64,000 nucleotides of DNA from Novosphingobium sp. 28-62-57. Lineage in GTDB: Bacteria; Pseudomonadota; Alphaproteobacteria; Sphingomonadales; Sphingomonadaceae. The stretch covers positions 1 to 64,000 of the forward strand of contig NCGO01000014.1 in the NCBI GenBank assembly GCA_002256985.1, given 5' to 3'. The notes under the pieces were generated by a model, which ran no database searches, was not told the origin of the DNA, and saw only the letters and a list, made by a program, of their open reading frames with translations. A program made the position numbers and the translations under genes. Shown piece by piece: positions 39,226 to 48,355 of the stretch. The first letter of the stretch is position 1. Each line of letters starts with the position of its first letter.

Positions 39226-39780
39226 ATGATTGCTACCGCTTCAGGTTGCTTGGCACTTTTGTGCATCATCGGCTGGCCATTTTTCAGTAATTATCGAACT
39301 GTGGTCAAAATCCAGAGCGTGGGTGCTGCCGCATTCACGCTCTATTTTCTTACGCTAGGTTCTCCCACAGCTGCGATGGCGTGCCTCATTTCATGCTCAC
39401 AACTCCTCATCTCTGCATCGGTGCGAGATCGCTACGTGGTCACAAGGCTCTATGGAGCGAGTTTCATTTTGTTGGTCTTTCTTTCTGTTGTGACGTGGCA
39501 TGGCATCCCGTCCGCTCTGGCGCTTACCGGCAGCTCGTTGGGCAGCCTTGCGCGATTGCAAACCTCGACTTCGCGAATGAAGGGTCTGTTTCTCGTTGGC
39601 GCACCGTTCTGGCTCGCCCATAATCTAATGGTCGGAGCCGTCTTTGCATTGGGTACGGATCTGGTCTCATTGGCTTCGAACTTGGCGAGCTTAGCGAAAT
39701 TTCTTGTGCGGCGGGGCGCTTCAGCGCGTGCGTCAAACCTAATCCCGTCGATAACCGAACCTGTCTCGATCTTAGCTTGA
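39226..39780 (+). CDS. YgjV-like inner-membrane protein
   Basis: The 184-residue protein has about five to six hydrophobic helices and resembles the YgjV family of inner-membrane proteins of unknown function (ALLCIIGWPFFSNYRTVVKIQ, GSSLGSLARLQTSTSRMKGLFLVGAPFWLAHN). It stands alone between the decayed IS66 element and the convergent cytochrome operon. Lower GC content in this region suggests a different origin. The start has no strong ribosome site. Confidence 0.65.
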   Translation: MIATASGCLALLCIIGWPFFSNYRTVVKIQSVGAAAFTLYFLTLGSPTAAMACLISCSQLLISASVRDRYVVTRLYGASFILLVFLSVVTWHGIPSALALTGSSLGSLARLQTSTSRMKGLFLVGAPFWLAHNLMVGAVFALGTDLVSLASNLASLAKFLVRRGASARASNLIPSITEPVSILA

Positions 39781-40004
39781 TTCGGATACCCACGGCCTGG
39801 TCGTCGTGAACTTGCCAGGGTGAATGTGTTCGACGCGCGCTCAAGCGGCTCGTCCCGTTGCGTCTCATGGATTGTCTGATCGCAGTTCATTGCGCAATCT
39901 TGGCGAACGGGCTCAAAGTACGCTGCGCGCCGGTGGTGTAAAAACCGATCATTGCTTGGGCCACAGAGTCACGAAGCGCCAAATTATCTTTGCGAAATGA
40001 TCGC

Positions 40005-40700
40005 TCAATGCACCTTGACCATACCGACGCCCTTGATGTTGTTGAACGAGTCGGTCTGGTGACAGCTGAAGCACTGATCAACGCGCGCCCGTTTTTCGCC
40101 GCTGATCATCTTGTCCATCATCTCGAAGTGCATCATGTAATGGCTCGGCGGTGCCTTGTGACATTGTGAGCATTCGGTCGATTTCGGACTTGGATGCAAG
40201 AAGCCGCTGATTTTCCAGCTTGCCGTAGTGTGGCAGCTTGCGCACTCAGGTCCAAAGAATCCCTTATGGATATCCCGAGGCGTGTGGCAGGATTGGCAGT
40301 CGAGTTTTGCAACTTGCCCTGTAGCGCGCTTCGCAATCTTCTCGAGGACCAGGTGATCCATCCTGACCGGACGAAGAGTGCGGCCCTGATGCTCGATGTG
40401 GCAACCCCCGCACTCCTTTAGGTTGGCGTGGAAGGCGGTCGCGGGTTTCATCAGGAGTTCAGGCGCAGAGGCGTGGCATGCGATACAGGTTTCGGCCTTG
40501 ATGCCCTGGTTGGGAGTATGGCAGCTCTCGCATTTGCCTTCGAGCAATGCGTGGGCGCTCGACAAGGGCCCGGGACGGACTGCCGATGACCATTGGGGTA
40601 GCGCAGTGCTTCCCGAACGGTAGACTGTGAAGGGGACCACGATGGCTGCGAGCAGCGCGATCGTCGCAAGCACCAGGTAAAGGATTGTGGTTCGCTTCAC
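40005..40700 (-). CDS. Heptaheme c-type cytochrome
   Basis: The 231-residue protein starts at GTG 40700, overlapping the upstream stop (GTGA). It has an N-terminal anchor helix (ILYLVLATIALLAAIVVPF) and seven CxxCH heme sites: CESCH, CIACH, CGGCH, CQSCH, CASCH, CSQCH and CFSCH. Additional His residues (IEHQGR, MDHLV, DIHKG) could be distal ligands. It belongs broadly to the cytochrome c3/NapC-NrfH-like multiheme group but matches no named enzyme subunit. It is the last of four coupled genes and should take electrons from the b-type cytochrome at 40697-41380 to a periplasmic acceptor. The acceptor is unknown; copper or iron ions are candidates. Confidence 0.88.
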   Translation of the reverse strand: MKRTTILYLVLATIALLAAIVVPFTVYRSGSTALPQWSSAVRPGPLSSAHALLEGKCESCHTPNQGIKAETCIACHASAPELLMKPATAFHANLKECGGCHIEHQGRTLRPVRMDHLVLEKIAKRATGQVAKLDCQSCHTPRDIHKGFFGPECASCHTTASWKISGFLHPSPKSTECSQCHKAPPSHYMMHFEMMDKMISGEKRARVDQCFSCHQTDSFNNIKGVGMVKVH

Positions 40701-41380
40701 GGCAGCCACCGAAGGCCGTAATAGTAGCCGCCCCAAATGTGCAATGCCATCAGGCCATACATCACAATCGCAACCGCGACATGGAACACCGTCCACCGCG
40801 CGAGGGTGCGCTTGATCGCATCCCGTGCCATTATTGTAAATTCGAGATCCGAAATGGCACCGAGCAGATGATCGAGACTAAGTCCTGACGGGTCGATGAC
40901 GCTTTCGCGATTCCAGACTACGGAAACTGTGGCCAACCCATCGTAGCGGTCGCGAAGCAGCTTGAGCTCTTTTTGCTGAAGCCGGAGATCCTGGCTGACC
41001 TGCGCAAGATAATATCGCCCGATGAATCCGCTCGCGACGACCGCGAGCATCGATATCACAAGGCTCACACCGAGCGGACTCTGAAACTTGTGGCCGGAGT
41101 GAATGATGCCGAGCAATGCCCCGATTGCGCCGGCGTAGACGTGAAACCCCATTAGCGCCCCAAGCGAGATGGAGCCTTTGGTCCGCTCCTTGATCCAGGC
41201 CTGCCGCTTCACCGCCGTGTAGGACAGCAGGAGCAGGAACAGAAGCGCGGCGGCGATCCCGAACATGCTCCCGGCAAGGCTGCCCGGGAAGCGGGGCGCG
41301 GAATGGATAAGAAATCCGGGGACGATCAGCGTTAGCACACTGACCAGGCCTCCGACCGTGATTTTTTCGGTTTCGGTCAT
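40697..41380 (-). CDS. Five-helix b-type cytochrome membrane protein
   Basis: The 227-residue protein has five predicted membrane helices. Helices 3 and 5 each carry two His residues spaced for bis-His heme b binding (MGFHVYAG...GIIHSGH and FHVAVAIVMYGLMALHIWGG). A soluble loop of about 60 residues follows helix 4. The pattern resembles ferric-reductase or cytochrome b561-type electron carriers without being a clear member. Starts and stops overlap those of both neighbours, so it is made together with the flavoprotein and the heptaheme cytochrome. It probably moves electrons across the membrane between them. Confidence 0.8.
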   Translation of the reverse strand: MTETEKITVGGLVSVLTLIVPGFLIHSAPRFPGSLAGSMFGIAAALLFLLLLSYTAVKRQAWIKERTKGSISLGALMGFHVYAGAIGALLGIIHSGHKFQSPLGVSLVISMLAVVASGFIGRYYLAQVSQDLRLQQKELKLLRDRYDGLATVSVVWNRESVIDPSGLSLDHLLGAISDLEFTIMARDAIKRTLARWTVFHVAVAIVMYGLMALHIWGGYYYGLRWLP

Positions 41381-43371
41381 CAGGCCTCCACCACCAGGTC
41401 ACCGGTCGATTTTGCCTGACAGGCGAGGATGATTCCCGCTGCCTTCTCATCCGCGGCGAGCGCGTCCTCGACCTCCATGGTTGCCTGACCCTGGCGGAGT
41501 GGCACTTTGCACCGACCGCAGGTGCCAGCTCGGCAATCATAATCAATCGCTACGCCAATCGCCTCGGCGGCTTCGAGCACCGACTGGTCCGGCGCGAGGG
41601 GGCCTGCCTTGCCGGACTTTGAGAATGTGATGGTGGCGTGTGCAGACGGGATCGGCACGGCCTGATCAGCGGTGAATGCCGGTGTCGCAACAGGTTCCGA
41701 GGGTTCGGCTTCCATGACTGGGCCACCCTTGAGCGGAGCGAACTCTTCGGTTTTAACCTGGTCTGATGGGACTTGGAGCTGCGCGAGCGCTTCTTTCACT
41801 GCAGCCATCATGGGGGGTGGGCCGCACAAGTGGACTCGTCGTTTCGCAATGTCGGGTACCGAGGCCGCTATGAAATCTGCCGTCATGTAGCCCACCTGGC
41901 CTTGCCAATCGGTGCCTTCGGCTTTGGCGACGGTATACGCGACGTGAAGCTTGGGATGGCGACGTGCCAGATGATCGCACTCATCGCGGAAAATGAGATC
42001 TTCTGGTGTATTCACGCCGTAAAGTAGAAAAATGTCGTGCTCGTAGGACCGGTCTGTGAGACTTCGCAGAACGCTCATCATTGGCGTGATGCCAACGCCG
42101 CCGGCGATCAGAACGATGCCGTCGGCTTCCTTCCCCGTGAAGAAGAACCTGCCGGCGGGGGCAGATATTTCAAGGAGATCGCCGGTATCGGCATGATCGT
42201 GAAGATGACGCGACTCCAGGCCATATTGTTCACGCTTGATCGTGAGTTCGATATAGTCGCGCTGGGTGGGGGATGATGAGATCGTGTAGGATCGACGGAC
42301 TTTCTGTCCGTCGATTTCCGAAGTGATTGTTGCGTATTGCCCCGGCAGGAAAGTGAACGGGATGGGACCGCCGTTCGCCTCCATTAAGCGGAACGTTTTC
42401 ACGTTCGGCGTTTCGTCGAAGATCGCCTTGATGCGCAGCACCCCCTTCCAAGGGCGTTGAGCGGGCGGCGGAGCATTAGTCTCGGCAGACACCTGTGGGA
42501 CGCCCGCGAGAACAGCGGGCTGTGCCATTGCCGTGGGTGCAGCCGGAGCGCCAATTGCAGTTTGTGCTGTGGGCGACCCTGGCATCAGTCGCTCGACAAG
42601 GCTCGCGATGCGACGAAGCCGAGCCTGCCGCAAGAGCAGGGCGGCAAGGAGTGCCGCCGCGAGCAGTACCATTCCAATGATGTGCCACCAGGAAAGGCCG
42701 CTATCCGTCGCCATTTGTTCAGCTCCGCCTATTCCATTTTGGTTCTTGAACCATGTGAGAGCGATCTCGCGGGGTGCCTTGCCTTCCTCCAGTCCCTTGA
42801 GGGCGCTCACGCCGCTGTCGGCTTGGGCAAGGCCTTCGCGAGCCCCCTTGATGGCGTCACCGGCAGCTACGAAGTCGTTGGACGCAAGCGCGTGATGGAG
42901 TCGGGATTGCTCGGCAGTCAGCACTTCGGTCCCCGAGCCGAGGCGCTTTAGCGCTTCGGCTCGAACGGCCCGCCGCGCTTCGTCGGTCAGCGCTGGCCAT
43001 TGCATCAGCGAGGGGTAGAAGGGTTTGGCACCCATTGGCCCGCAACAGCCGGAGGGCGCGGCTGTGCCACCCATACCTCCCGGCCCGGCAGATCCGGCCG
43101 ACGGTGACATCATCTGCTTCATCATGGCGGCCATTGGGTCAGTGCCCGAGCCTCCCATGGGTTGTGTTGCAGGCATGTCGGTGCCGCTGGCTGCGGCAGG
43201 CATGGCTGGAGCTGCCCCGCCTCCGCCTGGATGATGCGAAGCGTGCTCGTCAGCGGTTTGCGCCACGACCGACGGTGATGTGAGCATCACCGTCAGTGCG
43301 ATCAGAACCCGGTAGCCAATCCGACTCCAGAGAGTTCGGTGAGTAGTGATTTGATGGAGCGGACGCTTCAT
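41380..43371 (-). CDS. Membrane-anchored FAD/[2Fe-2S] reductase with Met-rich periplasmic domain
   Basis: The 663-residue protein is a fusion. After a signal peptide comes a Met/His/Gly-rich, probably metal-binding stretch (residues 43-115, with SGCCGPMG), then a helical domain and one membrane helix near residues 226-250. The cytoplasmic half is a ferredoxin-NADP reductase module with FAD motif RSYTISSSP and nucleotide motif GGVGITPMMSVLRSL, followed by a plant-type [2Fe-2S] domain (CRAGTCGRCKVPL and a later Cys in LACQAKS). It should take electrons from NAD(P)H and pass them to the adjacent b-type cytochrome. It lies 10 bp after the Met-rich gene. The periplasmic metal-binding head fused to a cytoplasmic reductase is unusual. 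Confidence 0.85.
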   Translation of the reverse strand: MKRPLHQITTHRTLWSRIGYRVLIALTVMLTSPSVVAQTADEHASHHPGGGGAAPAMPAAASGTDMPATQPMGGSGTDPMAAMMKQMMSPSAGSAGPGGMGGTAAPSGCCGPMGAKPFYPSLMQWPALTDEARRAVRAEALKRLGSGTEVLTAEQSRLHHALASNDFVAAGDAIKGAREGLAQADSGVSALKGLEEGKAPREIALTWFKNQNGIGGAEQMATDSGLSWWHIIGMVLLAAALLAALLLRQARLRRIASLVERLMPGSPTAQTAIGAPAAPTAMAQPAVLAGVPQVSAETNAPPPAQRPWKGVLRIKAIFDETPNVKTFRLMEANGGPIPFTFLPGQYATITSEIDGQKVRRSYTISSSPTQRDYIELTIKREQYGLESRHLHDHADTGDLLEISAPAGRFFFTGKEADGIVLIAGGVGITPMMSVLRSLTDRSYEHDIFLLYGVNTPEDLIFRDECDHLARRHPKLHVAYTVAKAEGTDWQGQVGYMTADFIAASVPDIAKRRVHLCGPPPMMAAVKEALAQLQVPSDQVKTEEFAPLKGGPVMEAEPSEPVATPAFTADQAVPIPSAHATITFSKSGKAGPLAPDQSVLEAAEAIGVAIDYDCRAGTCGRCKVPLRQGQATMEVEDALAADEKAAGIILACQAKSTGDLVVEA

Positions 43372-43381
43372 GCTGATACTC

Positions 43382-43756
43382 TTACATATCGTCCTGCATG
43401 GGCATTGGCTTGTCGGCGGGCATCGGTGCAGGCTTTGCGGCGGCCGGCTTGGCGTGCCTGCGATGTCTGGGGCTGTGCTTCGACCTTCCCATAGTTTTCA
43501 TCTTCTTGGCGCAGCATCCTGACTTGTCCTGTGCCATAACGGGTTTAGGCATTTGCATGCCGCCTTGCATGCCGGGCATCGCGTCATGACCTTCCATCAT
43601 CCCACCGGACGGCATTGCACTGCCGTTGGGAGACATGGGGGGCTGGGTTGAGGCCTGTCCTGTTCCTTGGCTCTGGGCCGCAGCAAGGCTGGGAGACAGA
43701 AGAACGCCGCCTATCAATGCCAGCGAATAAAGATAGGAAGTGCGACTTTTCATCAT
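43382..43756 (-). CDS. Met-rich secreted protein, probably copper-binding
   Basis: The 124-residue protein has a signal peptide (LALIGGVLLSPSLAAAQ) and a Met-rich mature region (PSGGMMEGHDAMPGMQGGMQM), a Cys pair (SGCCAKK) and the ending PADKPMPMQDDM. Nearly the same ending (PADKPMPMSDM) closes the protein at 61430-61798. Such proteins bind Cu(I) or Ag(I). GGAGG precedes the ATG. It is the first gene of the reductase-cytochrome operon and has a CANTACGTATR element about 85 bp upstream. Confidence 0.82.
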   Translation of the reverse strand: MMKSRTSYLYSLALIGGVLLSPSLAAAQSQGTGQASTQPPMSPNGSAMPSGGMMEGHDAMPGMQGGMQMPKPVMAQDKSGCCAKKMKTMGRSKHSPRHRRHAKPAAAKPAPMPADKPMPMQDDM

Positions 43757-43838
43757 GATCTTTCCTCCGTTGAAAAACGACCGGCGATAATTTGGCGAGC
43801 CGCGATGCCCCTGATGGACGACTCCTCAAACTGGCTGA

Positions 43839-43855
43839 TATACGTAGTGTCCGTG
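43839..43855 (-). promoter_or_regulatory. CANTACGTATR-type element upstream of the reductase-cytochrome operon
   Basis: In gene orientation the site reads CACGGACACTACGTATA and lies about 85 bp before the ATG at 43756. It matches the element at 33596-33612 at 16 of 17 bases and shares the TACGTAT core with sites upstream of 56122, 57295, 58900 and 61430. It may be an activator site for a metal-responsive regulator. Confidence 0.5.
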
Positions 43856-43953
43856 AACCCAAAAAAGTGGGGCACGGAGCGGCCGATGGATGCGCGCTGG
43901 CGGTAGAGCGACGACTGTGTGATTGGGTGCATGTGCTAAAACCGAACTGTTAT

Positions 43954-44325
43954 TCAGTCATCGCGGTGGACTCCTGTTGCCCTTTGCCAAGGCCAACGGC
44001 CCTTAATCTCAACTTCAAGAGAGAAGCTCAGAAATGTCCTTATAAGCACAATGCCCGCAAGAACGGCCAAACTGTTCAGCGTTGGCTGAATAGCTATGGT
44101 ATTGATTATGTCCGCTGCAACCAGGAATTCGAGACCCAAGAGGATGGCTTCCCCCAGATTTGAGCGGAAACTTCCAACAGAACCTTCATCGGTCAAGCCC
44201 TTTGCCGCTGTCAGTAGGAATCTGAGAAGCGAGTAACCCGCACCGACGACAATGATCGCCGTACCCGTGATTTCTATCGCACGCGTGATCCAGTGGATAG
44301 CCTCGATGAGAATGCTGTCCATCAA
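43954..44325 (-). CDS. DUF1622 membrane protein
   Basis: The 123-residue protein has three to four hydrophobic helices and matches the DUF1622 family, with unknown function (ITGTAIIVVGAGYSLLRFL, GEAILLGLEFLVAADIINTI, LAVLAGIVLIRTFLSFSLEVEIKGRWPW). The start codon is followed by a second ATG-like codon; the first is used here. It appears to be a single-gene unit. Confidence 0.82.
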   Translation of the reverse strand: MMDSILIEAIHWITRAIEITGTAIIVVGAGYSLLRFLLTAAKGLTDEGSVGSFRSNLGEAILLGLEFLVAADIINTIAIQPTLNSLAVLAGIVLIRTFLSFSLEVEIKGRWPWQRATGVHRDD

Positions 44326-44430
44326 ACTACCCCCCCGTTACCACCGGCATTGCCGGGCCATTTAGGTTATAACTTTCCGTCTAGGAACGAGTTTTTCTTC
44401 TCAAATCGAGATATAATGCTCATGCAGGGA

Positions 44431-44817
44431 TCAAGGGCATCGGTGCATTACATGCCGGACCCTTCGTCCGGTAATGGCAACAATCCGTTTGGGGCTATGT
44501 TCAATTATATCCATGCGCTTCGTTAACGGCCCTGCAATTGATCCCTTCGGCAATGCCAATGAGTAGAATAACGTGTTCCCTCGCAGGACCCATTTGCCAT
44601 CACCCTGCGCTGTGAAATCGGGCAGCATAATCTCACTGTAGCTTCCGTCGGACATGAATATCCATGCGTTGCCAACCTTGCACTCAGAGCGTCCATTGAA
44701 TGCCCAGACACCTTCCATGTCGATTTTGGCATTTTCTGGCGTTTCGTTCCTGATTTTTGCCATCAGGGGACTGATTGAGCTTCCGGCCAGGAGAAAGACC
44801 ACTAGAGTTTGCCGCAT
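44431..44817 (-). CDS. Small secreted protein of unknown function
   Basis: Starting at ATG 44817, the 128-residue product has a short signal peptide (TLVVFLLAGSSISPLMA). The mature part may be a small beta-barrel, with segments such as MEGVWAFNGRSECKVGNAWIFMSDGSYSE. The frame is open further upstream, but that part lacks a signal sequence and ribosome site. No family is recognised and there is no obvious partner. Base composition is lower in GC than in the metal genes. Confidence 0.55.
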   Translation of the reverse strand: MRQTLVVFLLAGSSISPLMAKIRNETPENAKIDMEGVWAFNGRSECKVGNAWIFMSDGSYSEIMLPDFTAQGDGKWVLRGNTLFYSLALPKGSIAGPLTKRMDIIEHSPKRIVAITGRRVRHVMHRCP

Positions 44818-45167
44818 TAGGAGAGGCGTGGGTGTTGACAAATTTGTGTGGCTACGCACATTCCAGATGGCTAGGCGACGCCCGAGAATACTGAAATGCA
44901 CAAGCTTTTGGGCCCACATGACGCAAGTGCGCCGCCCAAATGCTTCAAAAAGCGGCAGAAGCAGAAACGAGCGAAGTCTGTTCATCATAATAGTGTGCCC
45001 ATCGTTCACCAAAGGATCAGATCCTGGCTGGTTCTTGCTGAAATTCCACTCGCGCATGATTGCAATTGTTACAATTTCCAATATTATAACGTGATTTGAG
45101 TTTGATCCGCCAAGGCCTTTTATCTCCATGGGTCTAACCGCAGATTGCGCGGATGCATTCTCGAACT
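44818..45167. other. Gene-poor stretch between the small secreted protein and the HAD genes
   Basis: These 350 bases contain no supported gene. The region is relatively A/T-rich around 44985-45100. One frame remains open on the minus strand, as an upstream extension of the 44431-44817 gene, but shows no motif. Confidence 0.4.
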
Positions 45168-45914
45168 CTACGGCTTTGTGAAAGCAATGAGTGCGAGAAG
45201 AGCAGTGTTGGTCTCGGCAGGATCGCGTACAGCAATCGTGTCGATTCCCGCTTCGCGGACAGGATCATCGTTGCCGCCTGGATAGATTGCATCGCCGAAG
45301 AACAGCATGGCTGAAAAGGGAATGCCTGTATGTTCGGCAAGCTTGCGCATGCCGTAGGCCTTGTCGATGCCCTGGCGCGTGATGTCGATTGAGGTCGACC
45401 CGCCGATGTTCACGGACAGATCCGGCAGCATGCGGCGAAGTGACAACTGGAGCAGCTTGCGTTTGGCGAAGTCTGGATCCCAAGCCGTCTTGGCCGCAAG
45501 TGGCGCGAGCTGACCGAGCCCGGAAAAGGTGATCTGGCTGCCGCGGTCTTCCACCCGATCGCCCCAAATCTGCTTCTCGTGGAGTTGGTTTCCGTCAATA
45601 GCGGCATCAATCGCTTCGCCGATACGGCGGCGCTCATGGGGCGTGAAAATGTCAGCGTAAATCGCCTGCCAGCCATTGTCGAAACGATAGAGCTTGGTCC
45701 CAGTGGTCGGCAGGATGAACAGGTTCTGGAGAGCCGCGCTGCGGGGCAAGCGAGAGACGACCTGAGTCTCAAATTGCGGCCAGTCGCCTCCCGAGATCAC
45801 CGCAACGGTTGCGACACCGAGCAATGCACTGAGTAACTCGGCAGTCGCCTGGCTGATCGGCTGTTTGCTCTCGGCAAGCGTGCCGTCGAGGTCGAAAGCG
45901 ATGAGGCGCTTCAT
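45168..45914 (-). CDS. HAD-IIB phosphatase (phosphomannomutase/sugar-phosphatase-like)
   Basis: The 248-residue product from ATG 45914 has the HAD core: DLDGTLAESK with the nucleophile Asp, ISGGDW, a conserved Lys and the acidic motif FFGDAIYPGGNDDPV. The cap domain and the last motif resemble eukaryotic-type phosphomannomutase and sucrose-phosphate phosphatase relatives. It probably acts on a sugar phosphate. It lies downstream of the pentose-phosphate genes, 198 bp after the next HAD gene. The exact substrate is unknown. Confidence 0.82.
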   Translation of the reverse strand: MKRLIAFDLDGTLAESKQPISQATAELLSALLGVATVAVISGGDWPQFETQVVSRLPRSAALQNLFILPTTGTKLYRFDNGWQAIYADIFTPHERRRIGEAIDAAIDGNQLHEKQIWGDRVEDRGSQITFSGLGQLAPLAAKTAWDPDFAKRKLLQLSLRRMLPDLSVNIGGSTSIDITRQGIDKAYGMRKLAEHTGIPFSAMLFFGDAIYPGGNDDPVREAGIDTIAVRDPAETNTALLALIAFTKP

Positions 45915-46112
45915 CTGAGAAATCCTATCGGAAGCCTGCCCGACGCGGGCAGTGGTGGTCGCTTGGGCGTTTTCCTCGTCATCGGGAATAGCCCATTCGG
46001 TGCGGGCCAAACGAATTCCGTGTTCCATGGTCCGCGGAACGGCCGAGCTCAGCTCCCTCCGGTCGCGTGAAATGTGCCCAGCACGACGATTGAACCAGAG
46101 GCGGCCGGTGGC

Positions 46113-46928
46113 TCACCTTACGACCTTGGCCAAGATGAACGAGTCGATGGCATGGGCAACGCCATCCTTTTCGTTCGAAAGGGTCACTAGGCTTGCGGCC
46201 GTGCGGACGGCAGCCGGTGCTTGCCCCATCGCGATCGACAGGCCGGCACGCGCAAACATCGGCATATCGTTGCGTTGGTCACCGATTACAGCGACGTCGT
46301 CGAGCGGCACTCCAGCTGCACCAGCCAATGCAGAAAGGCCATCGCCCTTGTTGGCACCGGGCGCCGTGATGTCGAGATAGTAGGGTTGGGAACGGCCGAC
46401 CGTTGCCGCCGCGCCAAGTGCGGATGAAATTTCTTTGTCGAGGCGGGCCAGAAGCTCGCGGTCGCCGCTGACTCCAACGATCTTGTCAACCCGTGCCAGC
46501 AATCTGTTAAAATGGCTCCGGAGCACTGGTTCAATGTTGGCGGCATGCCGTTCAAGAGGGACGTAGACCTCGTCGATCGTTTGGGCAAACCAATGGCCGT
46601 CGGCGAACAACCACAGGGTGACCGCTGGGTGGTCCAATAAGGCAATCGCCCGCGCCGCACAGTTTGGCTCGATATGCTCAGCCAATACTATCTTTCCGTC
46701 GGGGCGCATGACTGTTCCTCCGTTGAATGCGCCCATGACATCGGAGATTTGCAGCCTTTTCGCGATCCACAACATGCCGCTTGGGGGACGGGCGCTGATC
46801 AGGCTCATTGCAAGACCAGCGTTCCGGACCCGTTCGACTGCGGCGATCACGCCGTCCGACAGGCTTTTGTCATCGCGGACCAGCGTACCGTCGATGTCAC
46901 ACACAAGGAGGCGTATGCGCCCGCTCAT
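46113..46928 (-). CDS. Cof-type HAD-IIB phosphatase
   Basis: The 271-residue product from ATG 46928 overlaps the zwf stop by 4 bp. It has DIDGTLVRDD with the nucleophile, ISARPPSG and the C-terminal GDQRNDMPMF motif of Cof-type phosphatases, which hydrolyse sugar phosphates and nucleotide-related phosphates. Coupling to zwf suggests a sugar phosphate from the pentose-phosphate route; the substrate is not known. Confidence 0.88.
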   Translation of the reverse strand: MSGRIRLLVCDIDGTLVRDDKSLSDGVIAAVERVRNAGLAMSLISARPPSGMLWIAKRLQISDVMGAFNGGTVMRPDGKIVLAEHIEPNCAARAIALLDHPAVTLWLFADGHWFAQTIDEVYVPLERHAANIEPVLRSHFNRLLARVDKIVGVSGDRELLARLDKEISSALGAAATVGRSQPYYLDITAPGANKGDGLSALAGAAGVPLDDVAVIGDQRNDMPMFARAGLSIAMGQAPAAVRTAASLVTLSNEKDGVAHAIDSFILAKVVR

Positions 46929-48355
46929 CCCAGACGGTGCCAGCGCCGGTGCGCGCGATGCATCAGCGCGTCGGCGCTTTCGGGGCCGGCGCTGCCTGCA
47001 GGATATTCCTCGGGCGAACCCTGCTGCCACATTTCGAGCAGCGGTTGCACCGCGCGCCATCCGGCTTCGATCTGGTCGGCCCGCTGGAAAAGCGTCTGGT
47101 CGCCAGTCAGCACATCATAGAGCAGTGTCTCGTAGCCAGTCTGATGTTGGAGCTCAAAATGGTCTGCATAGCTGAAATCCATGCTGACCGGCGCCGTGTT
47201 CACTGCGGGGCCTGGCTGTTTGACCACGAATTCGAGGCTGATTGCCTCGTCAGGCTGGATTTGGATGACGAGCCGGTTAGGCGGGAGCCGGTCGACCACC
47301 GTCTCCCTGAAAAGAGAGAGCGGTACATCCCGAAACTGGATCACGATCTCGGTATCGCGCGCCGCCAGCGCCTTGCCCGTGCGCAGGTAGAAAGGGACCC
47401 CCGTCCAACGCCAGGTTTCGACGTGTACCTTCATTGCGACGAATGTCTCGGTTCGACTGAGTGGATCGACAGCGGGCTCCGTGAGGTAGGCAGAAACTGG
47501 TTCGCCCGCGACCGCGCCGGTGCCATATCGGCCGCGAATGGCCTCCTGGGGGTCGATCGGGCAAATAGCACAGATGACCTTCGCTTTCTCGGTGCGGATC
47601 GCCGCAGCATCGAAACTTACCGGCGGCTCCATGCCGATCATGGCGAGAAGCTGAAACAGATGGTTGGGCACCATGTCACGCAGCGCGCCGGTGGCATCGT
47701 AGAACTTGCCACGGCTGCCGATGGTTACGGCTTCTGCGGCCGTGATCTGGACGTGATCGATGTAACGGTTGTTCCAGACAGATTCGAGCAAGGTGTTGCC
47801 GAAGCGCGCTACCATGATGTTCTGGACCGTTTCCTTGCCGAGGAAATGGTCGATCCGGTAGATCTGGTCCTCTTTGGCGCGGGCAAGGACCTGGCGGTTG
47901 AGCGCCTGTGCGGTAGTGAGATCGGTGCCAAACGGCTTTTCGATTACCACCCGCCGAAAGCCCCGGGATTCGTCGAGCAGACCCGCATCACCTAAAGCAT
48001 CGACGATGGGGCCGAAAAAGCCTGGACCAGTGGCGAGGTAGAAAACAGTGTTCCCCTTGAGCTCGCCCGCCAACGACGTGAACGTTTTTGAATCACGGAA
48101 GTCGCCCTTCCGGTAATGGACGTGGCTCCGGATGTTCTCCCAACTGGGCCTCTCTTTCAGGAAGTCATCGAGAGCGCGACGCAGCCCGTCGTCATCACAG
48201 TCATGATGACTAATGCCAAGCAGCTCGGTCTCAGGCGCCAGAAGCCCGGCTTCCGCGAGATTGACGAGCGCCGGGAAAAGCAGTCGACGTGTGAGATCAC
48301 CCAACGCGCCGAAGATGACGAACGTCGCTGCCGGGGAGACCGGAGCCTTATTCAT
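46925..48355 (-). CDS. zwf: Glucose-6-phosphate 1-dehydrogenase
   Basis: The 476-residue enzyme oxidises glucose-6-phosphate to 6-phosphogluconolactone and makes NADPH (or NADH). The coenzyme site [10 protein letters not shown], the substrate/catalytic motif RIDHFLGKE and the EKPFGTDL segment are intact, and the length is normal. It overlaps gnd and the following HAD gene by 4 bp each. It is probably a second zwf, since sphingomonads usually also carry one with the Entner-Doudoroff genes; that is inference. Confidence 0.97.
   Translation of the reverse strand: MNKAPVSPAATFVIFGALGDLTRRLLFPALVNLAEAGLLAPETELLGISHHDCDDDGLRRALDDFLKERPSWENIRSHVHYRKGDFRDSKTFTSLAGELKGNTVFYLATGPGFFGPIVDALGDAGLLDESRGFRRVVIEKPFGTDLTTAQALNRQVLARAKEDQIYRIDHFLGKETVQNIMVARFGNTLLESVWNNRYIDHVQITAAEAVTIGSRGKFYDATGALRDMVPNHLFQLLAMIGMEPPVSFDAAAIRTEKAKVICAICPIDPQEAIRGRYGTGAVAGEPVSAYLTEPAVDPLSRTETFVAMKVHVETWRWTGVPFYLRTGKALAARDTEIVIQFRDVPLSLFRETVVDRLPPNRLVIQIQPDEAISLEFVVKQPGPAVNTAPVSMDFSYADHFELQHQTGYETLLYDVLTGDQTLFQRADQIEAGWRAVQPLLEMWQQGSPEEYPAGSAGPESADALMHRAHRRWHRLG

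Noticed and set aside
39887-40081. Short minus-strand frame overlapping the end of the heptaheme cytochrome gene
   Set aside because: It overlaps a strongly supported gene in another frame and shows no motif.
46808-47995. 395-codon plus-strand frame
   Set aside because: Antisense to zwf and the HAD gene; no motif or ribosome site.
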